This document shows positions 53,839 to 64,000 of a stretch of 64,000 nt of DNA, piece after piece; the first letter of the stretch is position 1, and the number at the start of each line of letters is the position of its first letter. Source of the stretch: Microcyclospora pomicola (lineage: Eukaryota; Ascomycota; Dothideomycetes; Capnodiales); assembly GCA_002786065.1 (NCBI GenBank), contig NHNY01000004.1:558001-622000 (forward strand). The letters run 5' to 3'. Under the pieces are notes generated by a model, which was given only the letters and a program-made list of their open reading frames with translations, was not told the DNA's origin and did not search any database. Made by a program: the position numbers and the translations under genes.

Positions 53839-56185
53839 GATGGAGATTTTGTTTGGCGTTTGAGAATGGCAGAGGGTGCAGGAGGAAAGAAATGGGACGC
53901 AGAAGATATAAGTATAAATCGTCGTACTTACTGGTCGACCGCCACGTTCTTGGTGTCGCGCACGATCAGCGAGGTTTCAGACAATGAGCAGCAGTCTACG
54001 GCCAGCTCCGCCGCCTGACCAGTCGTCTCATTGATTGCGCACACGATCCATGCGGTTCGACTTCAGGTTTCCCAGTTGACTGCTGAACACAACGCAGTGT
54101 GGGCAGTGCACGCACGGATGTGTTTCCTGTTCGAGAAGGAGCGGGAGAAGGATGGGAGTGGATGTTACCGCACTAAAGGGATCGGCATGATGTAGATCCA
54201 TGATCGACCAATAGATTGCAAGGAACAGAGGACTGGAAGAGGGCGCGCGACGGGCGAAAGATACTCGTTGCGACGGCGACAATCGCTTGGCGGTTGCAGT
54301 CGCGCAGTAGTGCGAGGCGTGCAGGGCCTCGTTTGCGTGATTCGGTGGTGCTGGCACCGAACCGTAGATCTTGGGCTGGTGAGGCGTGTGCTAAGAAGTG
54401 CCAGCGCGGGACAACAGTCCGACTTGTCTTCGCCGCCAGATTCCACAGATTGGTCATTCGCAGTGGATGATTGTCGCGCTCGGTGTGTGACCACAGCAGC
54501 TCCACTGCACAAAAGTGCAAAGGTCTCGAAGAGTCAGGTTTGGGATTGTAAGGCTGATACGTGACCTGGTCCTTTGATGAATGAGATCGTTCGCCAGCTG
54601 GGTCGACGAAGCGCGATGGTCGTTGCTCCTATGACCGCATGTAGAAGCTATAGAACAGCAGACATGATCTGGTCGGGGTTCCGCGGAGTCTACTCATGTT
54701 AGTGCAGATAATGTTCAGATCTGGATCATGCTAAGCAGAAACGTTGAACTCATAGACTGGCAGTCGAGGAGCATAGCTGCTGTCGACTTGCTGCCTCGTC
54801 ACACTGTGCCTCAAAGTCTGATGGAGAGGAAGTCTGGCCGGTCGTTGGGAGCAATGGAACGTCGTCGTCCTTGCAAGACGCACCGCTGTGGCTGAGATCA
54901 CGACAGCCCCGAGAATGATGCAGGTAGAACCAAATGATCTGACAGGTCCTTGAAAGAAAGAGGAACAAGACAAACGCATGGCTGGCAGCTTAATAGTAGG
55001 CGGGTTTCTCCATCAAGGTGCGACTATGAAGATGCATCAGGTATGTCCATCCCCAGCTCGAGCTTCGTGCATCATACCAAAGAAATTCAATTCTCCGGCC
55101 AACGAGCTCCATGGATGTCTCTCATTATCACTGAGATAATCCGATGGAGAAGGCTCATGGTCTTCCCATGTCCCCAGCACTCCCGCAGGCACATATATAT
55201 ATAGAGAGGCTGCGGTAACCATGATCGCTGATGGGATAGGTTCAAGATCAAATAGCATGGCGGTCGTATGCTGGAGGCTGCAAATGCGTACGAGAATAAC
55301 AACACAAATGCTCACAGTGTCGAAAATATGCTGGGAAGTATAGTCCCCAAATCAGTATCGACCAGCCCTGCACTGACGAGGCAAGCCAGCAAAATGAGGC
55401 TGCAGAGTCTTGCAGTCTCCTCATGCTCGGGAGAAACGGAGCAGAAATAATATTTTGTCTGCATAAGCCGCCGTTGTTTGAGCCTGACGATCACTGACCC
55501 AATGGCCGCGTAAAGACACGCGTAGTGTTGCGAAGATTGATGCGAAAACGACCATGTCCTACCCAGCCACGCCAGGATGACGGCGTCGGAATCACCTCCT
55601 GGTCGCAGGGCTGGTCGGTGCGCCATGCGGGTACCTTGCATGTCAAGTTTGATCCTGTACGACCTTTTTTCCAGCTTTGCCTCGCAATACATCACACATT
55701 TCAGCTATGACGATCGAGCTCTGCCCCATTGTGCTTTGGATACCGTGTCGTCGACTGCTCTTCATTCGGGACAGGACACGCGTGCTGATAGAGATGATGT
55801 AACTCTTCTTCCACGTGAGTCGGTTTCCGGTACGACCGTTGCGGGCCACGGGCCGGCTGCTAGCTCCCCAGTCGCGCGTCCTCTCATCTTCCCAGCCATC
55901 CAATACCCCAAGCCGTGTTTTGACAGCATGATGGTCTTGCATTCCCTGCCTCACGACATTTCTTATACACTCCACCTCCCTTCACGTTTCACCACAATCC
56001 CGGCGTCCAAGAAAAATCCAGCTGGTGACTTACGACGCTGTCGCACCATTGAAAGTGTTGCGCAAGCGACGGCGATCCTGGCCAGTCCTGTAATCCGATC
56101 CAGCCTGTCCACCGTACCTTGGCTCGTTCAGCGGACTTCCTCACGACCCTTCATCTAGGACGTCAGACGCTCCCTCAATCCGATC
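53839..56185. other. 2.3-kb divergent intergenic region
   Basis: Upstream of both the S1/P1 nuclease and the coiled-coil gene. A 193-codon frame at 55577-56158 ends 27 bases before the coiled-coil gene but shows no family-like content, and its Ser/Pro/Arg bias looks like noncoding leader. A short ATATATATA tract is at about 55194-55203. No gene supported. Confidence 0.55.
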
Positions 56186-57559
56186 ATGGCGACTCAGGGT
56201 TCTCCCACGCATCGTCCTTCACCTTATACACCTGCACATCTACGGCAACAGTCCCCGTCCCAATCGACCGCCTATCAAGGATACCAAGGCTACCTCAATT
56301 ACGACAACGTTGACCTCGACGGCGACAGCTACGACACCTCGTATACTGTTGCCACCAACAACACTGCTGCTGCTTCTGCAAGCCAGTTCGGGGCCAAGTT
56401 ACTGTCGAACTGGACGGCTTCACAACCGATTGCTGCGGCCGCCTTGACGCGCTCTCGATCGATGCTTCACGCACGAGCGAAGTCGCTCGCCTCGTTTGTG
56501 CCGAAACTGAACGCCAGCCCTGTTGCGACCAGCACAAGCACCTCGCCTGAAAGGTCGTCCGCTGCCGGTAACCAACTCTTTGGGAATCTATTCAGTGGAG
56601 AATCTGCACCGATCCGCCTTGGGGTGACACTCCCTCCATCTTCGCCAACCAAAGAAGAAGCAGAGTTCGTGATGGAATACAAGCCATCCTTCACCGAAAG
56701 ACCCCATACTCGTCGCGTAGACACCACTCAGACCACAGCCAGCACAAATAAAGTGGCAGCATGGTTCAACCGACGGACCACATTACCGGCGACCCCTGCT
56801 ACCACTACCACAACTGCGCCGGACGAGATCTCAGCGATCAACATACAGACGGCTCTCTTCCCGCATGGTCCGGCGGATCCATTGTCCCCGCACGCCTTCA
56901 ACGATCTCCTGCTGAATGCGACCAGCCTACTCCAGAAGATGCAGACTGCATATAAGGAAAAGGTTGAGTATATCGCGTCCATCCGACCGGAGATTGACGT
57001 TCAGAAGGAGGAAGTGGAAGAAGCCGACACGCGCTCGAAGCACCTCAAGATGCAGCTGGAAGACCTCGCTCGTCGACACCAGGAACAGGCACAGACGATG
57101 CAAGATATGGCGCGAGAACTTGCACAAGCAAGGCGGAGTGCTCAAGAGGCGCAATCTCGGACCGTGCGTCTGGTGCGTGAACCAGGCGAGGTCGACGACT
57201 CAGAGGAGCAAGAAACCCCATCGCGGCGACCAAAACGCAACAGCGGAGGAGAGAGTAGTTGCTCCGACTCTGGCTTCGAAAGCGAGATGGACTACGCCGA
57301 GTCCATCATGTCGACCGTATCGATGACACCGAGCGTGGTGTTACATAGTGCCGATCACGATGCGCGAGCCCAATACTCCCTACACGCATCCAAAACCATC
57401 CAACACGCGCAGTCAAATAGGAACAACCGGTGGCATGAGCCATCCGAGCAAGATCTGCGGTCAGAAAACCGCATGCTGCGACACCAATTGGAGACAATGG
57501 GCGCGGAGCTGCAAGAGTGTATCGACTTCGTCAGCCACGGCGGCATGTCGAGGTACTGA
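56186..57559 (+). CDS. Conserved coiled-coil protein of unknown function
   Basis: An intronless frame of 457 codons with a good start (ATCATGG). I do not recognise a named family. The N-terminal 230 residues are Ser/Thr/Gln-rich and probably disordered, containing a conserved-looking FGAKLLSNWTASQPIAAAALTRSRSMLHARAKSLASFVPKL patch and a WFNRRTTLP patch. Residues at about 240-330 are a predicted coiled coil: LNATSLLQKMQTAYKEKVEYI, EIDVQKEEVEEADTRSKHLKMQLEDLARRHQEQAQTM. A Ser-rich acidic stretch (SGGESSCSDSGFESEMDYAES) follows, and a second short helical segment near the end (EQDLRSENRMLRHQLETMGAELQECIDFV). The layout suggests a scaffold. Function unknown. Confidence 0.75.
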   Translation: MATQGSPTHRPSPYTPAHLRQQSPSQSTAYQGYQGYLNYDNVDLDGDSYDTSYTVATNNTAAASASQFGAKLLSNWTASQPIAAAALTRSRSMLHARAKSLASFVPKLNASPVATSTSTSPERSSAAGNQLFGNLFSGESAPIRLGVTLPPSSPTKEEAEFVMEYKPSFTERPHTRRVDTTQTTASTNKVAAWFNRRTTLPATPATTTTTAPDEISAINIQTALFPHGPADPLSPHAFNDLLLNATSLLQKMQTAYKEKVEYIASIRPEIDVQKEEVEEADTRSKHLKMQLEDLARRHQEQAQTMQDMARELAQARRSAQEAQSRTVRLVREPGEVDDSEEQETPSRRPKRNSGGESSCSDSGFESEMDYAESIMSTVSMTPSVVLHSADHDARAQYSLHASKTIQHAQSNRNNRWHEPSEQDLRSENRMLRHQLETMGAELQECIDFVSHGGMSRY

Positions 57560-58230
57560 GATGATCGTGTGACGACGTTCGTGGGGAAAGGAAATGATTG
57601 AACAGTTAGCGACATGTCTCTCCAGCGGCGAGCCAGGATCGGGTTGGGTTTCGGGCATTGACAGATATTTCCTTATATGAATAACACGTATCGATGAAGC
57701 TAGAAGGGGATCTAGATGCAGACATATCCAGCTGTCTCATGCCCAATTTCCATCAAGTGTTCACCATGACTTGTCTTGACCCCTTGCCATCTCCTCCAAT
57801 CAACCGTCACGTAGAACATCGCGTACTGGGTCAACTGCCGCACCGCATTCCAATCAATCACTCCCAGGTTCGGCCGCCTTACCTTTAAGTTGGTCGATGT
57901 ACCTCGATCGAACCCTTCTCCAACGCCACCCCGTCATAAGGTATTGTCTTGAACTCGTCAGGCTGTTTGGGGGAAATGCTAGACAGCTAGAGTGTCGTCG
58001 ATCAGCATGGCGACAGCGGCAAGGTATATAAGGTCAGGCACCTAGATAGTGCAGGAAAGGTGGAAATCTTCCCCGCATAAAAAAGGCGAGCACCAGAGCT
58101 AGAACACCGTCCTCTACATTTAAGGAGTCTTCGAAAGTGCAGTGCATAGGTACCTTAGGTATGCACCTACGCAAGGTACCTACCTGGCATGTTGCTAGTA
58201 CAGGTCGGGGCGAACACTGCCCTAGACATC

Positions 58231-58251
58231 GAGATACGAGATACGAGATAC
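58231..58251 (+). repeat. Three 7-base tandem repeats (GAGATAC)
   Basis: Three exact GAGATAC copies in a row, about 500 bases upstream of the P450 start codon. Confidence 0.95.
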
Positions 58252-58440
58252 GACGTAAGGGAAACGCGTGCGCGACATTGCAATGCCGTTCTCCGTAGGG
58301 GTGTTCGGATTCGGCAGATCTGATGCTATAGTGATGGAAATCTTTCTAGTCCAAATCTTAGTTCTCTTGTACACGAAAAAGTCTCGATCTTGGCAAGACC
58401 TGTGTACTGTATACTGCATGCTAGGTTTCGGTCCCCATCA

Positions 58441-58467
58441 CTCGGACTCGGATCGGGCTCGGACTCG
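58441..58467 (+). repeat. Direct repeat CTCGGACTCG, two copies 17 bases apart
   Basis: Copies at 58441-58450 and 58458-58467, with a degenerate CGGATCGGG between them, so the stretch is a diverged CTCGGA array. It sits about 290 bases upstream of the P450 start. Confidence 0.85.
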
Positions 58468-58755
58468 CACCGACACGGCCATCTGCGCCTCTCCCCACCT
58501 ATCGTACTGCACCTCGTACTATTGATCTGCGCGTCAAATGGATGAAACGACGCGGAGAGGAGTCCTCGGCAGGCATTACGTGCCGGGTCACGCCCCTGTG
58601 GTACCTAGCAACACTCTGGATATGCAAGATCGATACTGTATATATCCAGAGTCTCGTCGCCCGCCATGGAGACTGGTTAAAGATATCACCTTCTGGTTGA
58701 CTCGCCACCACCACCATTATTATTGTCCGGCTGAATCGCCACCTCTACCACTATC

Positions 58756-60589
58756 ATGGAGAACCTGACTTTGACGACCTCACCCCTCACCTGGATCGCG
58801 GCGCTCTTTCTGGTTCTTTACGTCGTCAATGCCATCTTCATCTCGCCGCGCTGGTCGCCAGAGGCCAAGTACTGGCGCTCGCAATCATGGGTCGGGCTGA
58901 AGGAGCAGTGGATGGCGGGCTTCCGAGCGGGCGTCCAGAGCCTGACGAGCACGCGGACGATGGTGACGGAAGGGTACAAGAAGGTCAGTCCACGCCACGA
59001 CGTCTGCTCTGTCCCCAAACGACACACCCATTGACGCAACACAGTTCTCCAAAGCCAACAAGGCCTTCATCCTGCCGCAGTTCGTCGGCCACCCGCTCGT
59101 CGTCATCCCCGCGAGCAAGCTGCATGACTTTCTCGGCCAGTCGGACGATGTCCTCGACGCCTACACCCCGAACCAGGATGGCATCGCGATGAAGTACACC
59201 ATCGGCCTGGACATCGGCTCCAGCCCTCATGACTCGACTGGTGGACCTCATATCGATGTCGTCCGCAGGCAGTTGACGCGAAGACTGCCACAGCTCACCG
59301 CGGATGTCTACGACGAGCTGGTCCTGGCGATGCAGACTGAATGGCCGGCGACCGCGAACGGCTGGACGACGGTCAAGGCCTATCCGACGTGCATGAAGAT
59401 CGTCAGTCGTGCGGCGAATCGTGTGTTTGCGGGCAAAGAACTTTGTACGTCCTTTGCTACCACGATTCATGGTATGCCCGAAAGCCTTGCTGACAAGTGA
59501 TGACTTTCCAGGCCGCGAACCCTTGTTCCTCGAGCATTCACGTCTATATGCAATGGCTGTCTTCAAGTCCGGGGCGCTGTTGCGGATGGTGCCCAAGGCG
59601 TTGCATCCGATCGCTGCACCCTATCTTACTCGAGACGTTCGCAAGCATTTGAATGTTTGCAAAGAACTTGCACTTCCTGTGATCCGAGAGCGCATCCAGC
59701 AAGCACAGAAACCAGTGAAAGACCCTTCATATGAAGTGCCGGTAAGGACAATTTATGATGATCGAGCCATGGCTTTACTGACACAACATTGCAGAGGGAC
59801 GCACTACAATGGATGATTGAAGATTGCATCGAGCTTGCGAAGACCGATCCCTCCCAGCTGGATGAGATGCGTCTGTGTCGCCGACTCCTCGTGCTCAATA
59901 TGGTGGCTATTCACACCACAAGCATGGTAACGACCAACACGATCCTCGACCTCTTCAGTTCCCCCCACGCTGCCGAGTACGTCGCCGGCCTCCGCGACGA
60001 AGTCACCCGCATCCTCACCGAGAGCGGCGGCGAATGGTCCAAGAACGCCATCAACGACATGCTGCGCGTCGACTCGACCATCCGCGAGTCGATGCGTTTC
60101 TCCACCCTCGGCGACCTCGGCATGCGCCGCCTGGTCAAGGACCCAGCCGGCATCGATCTCGGCGACGACATCCACCTCCCGCAAGGGGTGACAGTCGTCG
60201 TCCCCTCCTACAACATCCACACCGACTCAGCCTTCTACGGCACCAGCGCTGGCGAATGGGACGGCTTCCGCTTCTCACGCCCGCGCGAAGCACACCTCGC
60301 CGACGTCAAAGCTGCTGCCGGCGCGGACGAGAAGCGCCGCCTGGAGCGCTCGCTGGAGCAGAAGAACCAGAGCCTGGTGTCGTACGGCGACGACTTCCTC
60401 TCCTTCGGCCACGGCCGCCACGCCTGTCCCGGCCGCTTCTTCGCCAGCCAGGAGATGAAGCTCATGATCGCGCACATCGTCATGCATTACGACGTCCAGA
60501 TCGAGGGCGGCCGGCCGCAGAACCGCGCGATCAATGGCTCGAGCATCCCGACGGATACGGCGGAGATTCAGGTGCGGTTGCGCGCGTAG
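58756..60589 (+). CDS. Cytochrome P450 monooxygenase, ent-kaurene-oxidase-like class
   Basis: Haem-thiolate monooxygenase anchored to the ER by an N-terminal helix (LTWIAALFLVLYVVNAIF). Exons 58756-58983, 59045-59444, 59512-59741 and 59795-60589 give 550 residues. The ExxR pair is E384/R387 (TIRESMRFS) and the haem loop FLSFGHGRHACPGRFFAS places the Cys ligand at 497. The I-helix region reads LLVLNMVAIHTTSMVTTN, with AIHTTS in place of AGxDTT, as in the fungal ent-kaurene oxidase/CYP68-503-like families, which often serve terpenoid or other secondary metabolism. No terpene cyclase or other pathway gene is next to it, so substrate is unknown. The last exon is markedly richer in G/C-ending codons than the first three. 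Confidence 0.93.
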
Positions 60590-60876
60590 GTTTTGGGAAT
60601 GGCCTTCCCGTTGTGGCGTTCTCGCAAGATATCAATGACTTTATAATTATCAAGGCGGTTTGATGATGGAGTTCCTGGCCTGTTGGATGGGACTGCAATC
60701 CGGATAGATATATATACGAGTCTCACGTCACGACCAATTGAACCACAGTTACAATATCACCGAGTCTCTATAATCTCGTAGTCGTTCGGCATCTTTGTCT
60801 AGTCGTCCATCATCGCCTCAAAGCATAGAACACATATTACCCCCCACTCCACACGGATGTATAGGTGAAGCTACGC

Positions 60877-62547
60877 TCAAGCCTTCCCGTCCGAGAAGCT
60901 GACGACCGCCCACTTCCCACTCCACGCCCACTTCCGCGCCCCGCTGTCTCCTCCCCCACCCTCCGCCGCGCGCAACTTCTCGTCCACCCCCTCGGGCAGC
61001 CCGACGACGACATCGGCCTTGCACGTCCGCAGCGCCAGCACTCGGACTCCAGACCCAGGCCCCAACGGACCGACCGCGTGCGTGAAAGGCGTCGTCGGCG
61101 CCCACGCCGCGTCGCCCGTGAGCTTGCGGTAGTTCAGATCGCCCTTGAAGATGACCAGCTCGGCGGCCTGGAGGTCGGCGTACAGCGCGGGGGCGGTGGC
61201 GGGCAGGCGCCAGAAGGAGCCGCCCTCGGTCCAGAAGGTGTTGGGCCGCAGGACGATCTTGCCTTCAGCGTACAGCGAGCTCCAGTTGCGGAAGAGCGCG
61301 GACATGTCGCGCTCTTCCGCGGCGGAGAGCGAGGCTGGGGTCGCGTCGCGCGCGCGGTCATCGTCGGACGCCGTCTCGTAGAAGGCCTTCGCGTCGACCA
61401 GCACGCTCAGCAGGTCGGCGAAGTCGCGCGGCACCACGTCCGAGACGAACCAGGGGATGTTCTTCGGGTGTAGCACGATCTGCGTCGCGAGCCCGGACTG
61501 CAGCAGGTAGCCGGCGAGCACGAGGTCGACGAACAGCTCGAAGCCGGCGTTGTCGAGGACGATGTCGACGCGGCGGTCGGCGCCGCGGGGGGAGGTCTGC
61601 TGCGCGCGCTTCAGCGTCGCAAACGCTGCGTCGAAGTCGTTGACGAGGATCTTCTCCTCGTTGGCTTTGCGGGCGGCGGCGCCTTGCAGCTTCTGGATGT
61701 CGTCGTAGCTCAGGTTGGTCAGCAGCGAGAGATCGGTGGCGTTGCCCCAGAGACAGATCTCGCACATCTCCACGAAGAGCACTTTCTCCGCTTGCTCTCG
61801 TTCTTCATCCGAGACGGACGCGGAGCTGCTCTTCTGCGATTCAAGCTGCGTGGTCAGCTCGTTGTAGCGGCTGGCGAGCTCGAGGACCGCAGGGCGCGAG
61901 GAGCGGAAGGTGCTCATCTTCTGCGCCGAGAAGACATCATAGGCTTTCCAGTGCTGGGATGTCGCGAAGAGCGTCGCGATGCGGCTGTCGCCTTGTCAGT
62001 GAGGTGTGCTGCGGCAGGGTGTGACATGCGTTCTCGAATACCGATAGAGATAGCATTCGGAAAACAGCCATGGCACATTGAACCACTTCGGATTGCCGCG
62101 CTGTTCCAGCTCCTTGTTGTAGCCTGCGATGTCTGCACCTCCGTCGTCGATGAGGGGACTGATGTCTGGTCAGCGTCATGCTTCCCCAGTACCTACCAAT
62201 GGGCAAAGACGAATATACCTCAACGCCCGATCATGCTGCAATTCGTACTTGAGCGATGCAAGCCCCGCGGTGATTTTCTTTCCCTCTTCGATTTTGCCTG
62301 GCTCGGTCGCTTTGGATACTGCGCGGTGAACATCATCGATCGCGCCGGTCTGTGGTATAATGTCATCAATCCCGCCATTGTGAAATCGCGAGCATGAGAC
62401 TGACCAGAATAACCGGCCATCGATCTCGAGCCGAGACTGAAGCGAACGACGTTGCATCGCTCGTGTTGTATTGTGCTGTCCGTAGATCAGTAAAGAATCT
62501 GCACTGAATTTGCTACATATCTTACGAGTCTTGCTATCAAACTCCAT
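60877..62547 (-). CDS. DUF89/ARMT1-type damage-control phosphatase
   Basis: Metal-dependent phosphatase of the DUF89 family (yeast YMR027W, human ARMT1), thought to remove harmful sugar phosphates such as fructose-1-phosphate. Five exons: 62547-62526, 62475-62405, 62349-62219, 62158-62042 and 61984-60877, giving 482 residues. The short 5' exons rebuild the expected N-terminus: MEFDSKTPQYNTSDATSFA, ARDRWPVILTGAIDDVHRAV, then PLIDDGGADIAGYNKELEQRGNPKWFNVPWLFSECYLYRRIATLF. Catalytic/metal motifs are DNAGFELFVD (Asp258, Asn259) and FKGDLNYRKL (Asp396). Introns are 50-60 bases. The C-terminal part ends with CKADVVVGLPEGV, the usual closing motif. The last exon is strongly G/C-ending in codon use. 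Confidence 0.94.
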
Positions 62548-62952
62548 CTTGAAATATGCTTGCTCGTACGAACCGGGACGTTGTAGATCGTAAATTGGGA
62601 ACCCAATAAATCTATTTCGCAAGCGGGTGGCCGGATTCGGACATGCCGATGTCGATAGTGAATGACGTTCGACAGAATGATGTCGGGGGATTTCTATGTG
62701 GACGGATGTCTTCAAGATGGGGTGCTAGGACCATGAGGTACACTTGTTCTGGTTTTCGGGCTGCACGAGGAAATGGAGCGATGTTTCTATAAGTTGCCGC
62801 TGTGATGGGACAGATCCAACAGCTCTGGGAAACGAACTACACAACTTAAAACGCAAGTCGCATTGGCCTCAAGATTAACGCCTGTGGTATCAATGACTAT
62901 GGTATTGCATAGCTACCCATGCACTACATGAACGCTCAAGGTCCCCCAGTCT
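62548..62952. other. Intergenic region between DUF89 gene and ornithine acetyltransferase
   Basis: About 405 bases: DUF89 promoter plus 3' UTR of the ARG7-type gene, both on the minus strand. No gene seen. Confidence 0.6.
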
Positions 62953-64000
62953 CTACGTTCGGTAATCGCCATTGATGGTTACATACTCGTGACTGAAATC
63001 ACAAGTATAGACCGCGACCTCGTGCACGTTTGGCTTGTCGAGATCAAGGACGTGCGCCTCATCCCGATTCTCAAGCGCATCATCGGCCAGATTGACCAGA
63101 ATCTCGAGGTCTTCCATCTCCAAGATCTCCTTGGCGCGCACTTCATCAACCTGCTCAGGTTCGCCACGCACCAGGAGCTTCAGCTCCTCGCTACCATCCG
63201 AGGGGATGAACGACACGCTTGTCCGCTGGGGAATGACTTGGTCTCGATCATTCGGGTGGTATTCAAGTTGGTGCGAAGGTAGCCGTTCGTCGCGCTTGTA
63301 CTTCGTTCTCAAGATGTCAGATGAAATGATGCCCGGAGCGTATCCAACGGCGCAAAGGATCCGACCCCAATTTGCATCTTTGCCGTACAAAGCGGTTTTG
63401 ACTAGAGAGCTCTTGGCAATGCTGACTGCCGCCCGTTTGGCAGTGATGGCCGATTTGTCGCTTCGAACGCGAACAGTCACGAACTTGGTGGCACCTTCGC
63501 CATCTCGCACGACTAATTTGGCCAGGTCAGTCATGAAGTCGTTCAACACGGTCTGGAAGGCCTGTGTGTCTTCGTCTACCGATCTCTTTTGTACGAATCC
63601 TGAGTCGAAGACGGGGAGGCTCATAGCAGCGACACCGTCAGGTGCAGCAGCACCGTTGGCCAGGAGTGCAACGGTGTCGTTCGTACTAGTATCACCGTCG
63701 ATAGTGATACTGTTGAACGAAAAATTAGTGGCATATTTCAGCATGCGACGGATGCTCGTAGGATCGATCTTGGCGTCGGTACAGATGATGCCCAGTAAAG
63801 TGGCCATATTGGGTGCAATCATGCCGGCGCCTTTGGTCATGCCTGCAATGCTGTATTTCGTGTCGGGGTGTGATGGAAGCGTGAAAGACCGCGAAAGCAG
63901 TTTCGGGAACGTGTCAGTGGTACAGATGGCTTGCGCAGCTTTCAACCAGCTTTCGTGTGAGTTTCCAAGATTCGCATGCGCCTTTGGTATCGCTTGGGTG
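62953..64000 (-). CDS. ARG7: Ornithine/glutamate N-acetyltransferase ArgJ, 5' end missing
   Basis: Mitochondrial bifunctional enzyme that recycles acetyl groups from N-acetylornithine to glutamate in arginine synthesis. The frame runs open to the window edge, so the start and presequence are outside. What is visible begins [31 protein letters not shown], then the autocleavage site [15 protein letters not shown], where the Thr becomes the nucleophile of the beta chain, followed by [18 protein letters not shown] and [19 protein letters not shown]. The C-terminus VTINGDYRT is the conserved end of ArgJ. All key motifs of the alpha-beta cleavage and active site seen here are intact. About 349 codons are in the window, against roughly 450 in a full gene. 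Confidence 0.95.
   Translation of the reverse strand, partial: TQAIPKAHANLGNSHESWLKAAQAICTTDTFPKLLSRSFTLPSHPDTKYSIAGMTKGAGMIAPNMATLLGIICTDAKIDPTSIRRMLKYATNFSFNSITIDGDTSTNDTVALLANGAAAPDGVAAMSLPVFDSGFVQKRSVDEDTQAFQTVLNDFMTDLAKLVVRDGEGATKFVTVRVRSDKSAITAKRAAVSIAKSSLVKTALYGKDANWGRILCAVGYAPGIISSDILRTKYKRDERLPSHQLEYHPNDRDQVIPQRTSVSFIPSDGSEELKLLVRGEPEQVDEVRAKEILEMEDLEILVNLADDALENRDEAHVLDLDKPNVHEVAVYTCDFSHEYVTINGDYRT

Larger units (their letters stand above)
57560..58755. other. Intergenic region upstream of the P450 gene
   Basis: About 1.2 kb between two plus-strand genes. Holds two short tandem repeats (58231-58251 and 58441-58467) and a palindromic patch of ACCTACC/GGTAGGT-like words near 58150-58190. 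No gene seen. Confidence 0.6.

Noticed and set aside
55577-56158. 193-codon frame just upstream of the coiled-coil gene
   Set aside because: Biased Ser/Pro/Arg content without domain-like features and placed in the likely promoter or leader of the next gene.
60865-61473. 202-codon frame opposite the DUF89 gene
   Set aside because: Antisense shadow of a strong GC-rich coding exon; no family-like sequence.

Overview
The window is nuclear DNA of a filamentous ascomycete (Pezizomycotina, most likely a Dothideomycete, though the class is inference). Genes lie on both strands at about one per 2.3 kb. Most carry short GT-AG introns of about 48-90 nt, usually with a CTAAC/CTGAC-like branch site. The gene set is typical of such fungi: STE3-type pheromone receptor, LaeA-like methyltransferase, EPL1, a CaMKK-type kinase, a cytochrome P450 and an MFS sugar porter. 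I found no transposon, CRISPR, rRNA or convincing tRNA gene.

Layout: 1-113 is the tail of a short-chain dehydrogenase. 0.5-10 kb holds splicing factor CWC2, a GDXG-type alpha/beta hydrolase, STE3, an epoxide-hydrolase-like enzyme and an MFS sugar transporter. 10.4-12.6 kb holds the most unusual gene: a single open frame encoding a complete homoserine kinase followed by a complete AIR synthetase (PurM-type). 12.8-20.2 kb holds a long JmjC protein, KAE1 and a BAR-domain protein. 20.9-27.6 kb holds a LaeA-like methyltransferase, mitochondrial Trp-tRNA synthetase, a SET lysine methyltransferase and EPL1. 28.8-35.4 kb holds 3-phosphoglycerate dehydrogenase, a flavin-reductase-fold protein and a family 4 glycosyltransferase. 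37.1-42.6 kb holds TRAPP subunit BET5, the CaMKK-like kinase and a conserved unknown. 45-53.8 kb holds a full-size ABCB transporter, a YTP1-like membrane protein, GET5 and an S1/P1 nuclease. 56.2-64 kb holds a coiled-coil unknown, a P450, a DUF89 phosphatase and the C-terminal part of ornithine acetyltransferase.

Functional themes: amino-acid and purine metabolism (THR1-AIRS, SER3-type PGDH, ARG7), trafficking and membrane shaping (BET5, GET5, BAR protein), chromatin and protein methylation (EPL1, SET, JmjC, LaeA-like), and signalling (STE3, CaMKK). The genes look like a normal syntenic chromosome segment, not one metabolic cluster. Intergenic gaps of 2.0-2.5 kb at 31.7-33.7, 42.6-45.0 and 53.8-56.2 kb have no gene I can support. 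Several genes (THR1-AIRS, ABCB, P450) show a sharp internal rise in G/C-ending codons.
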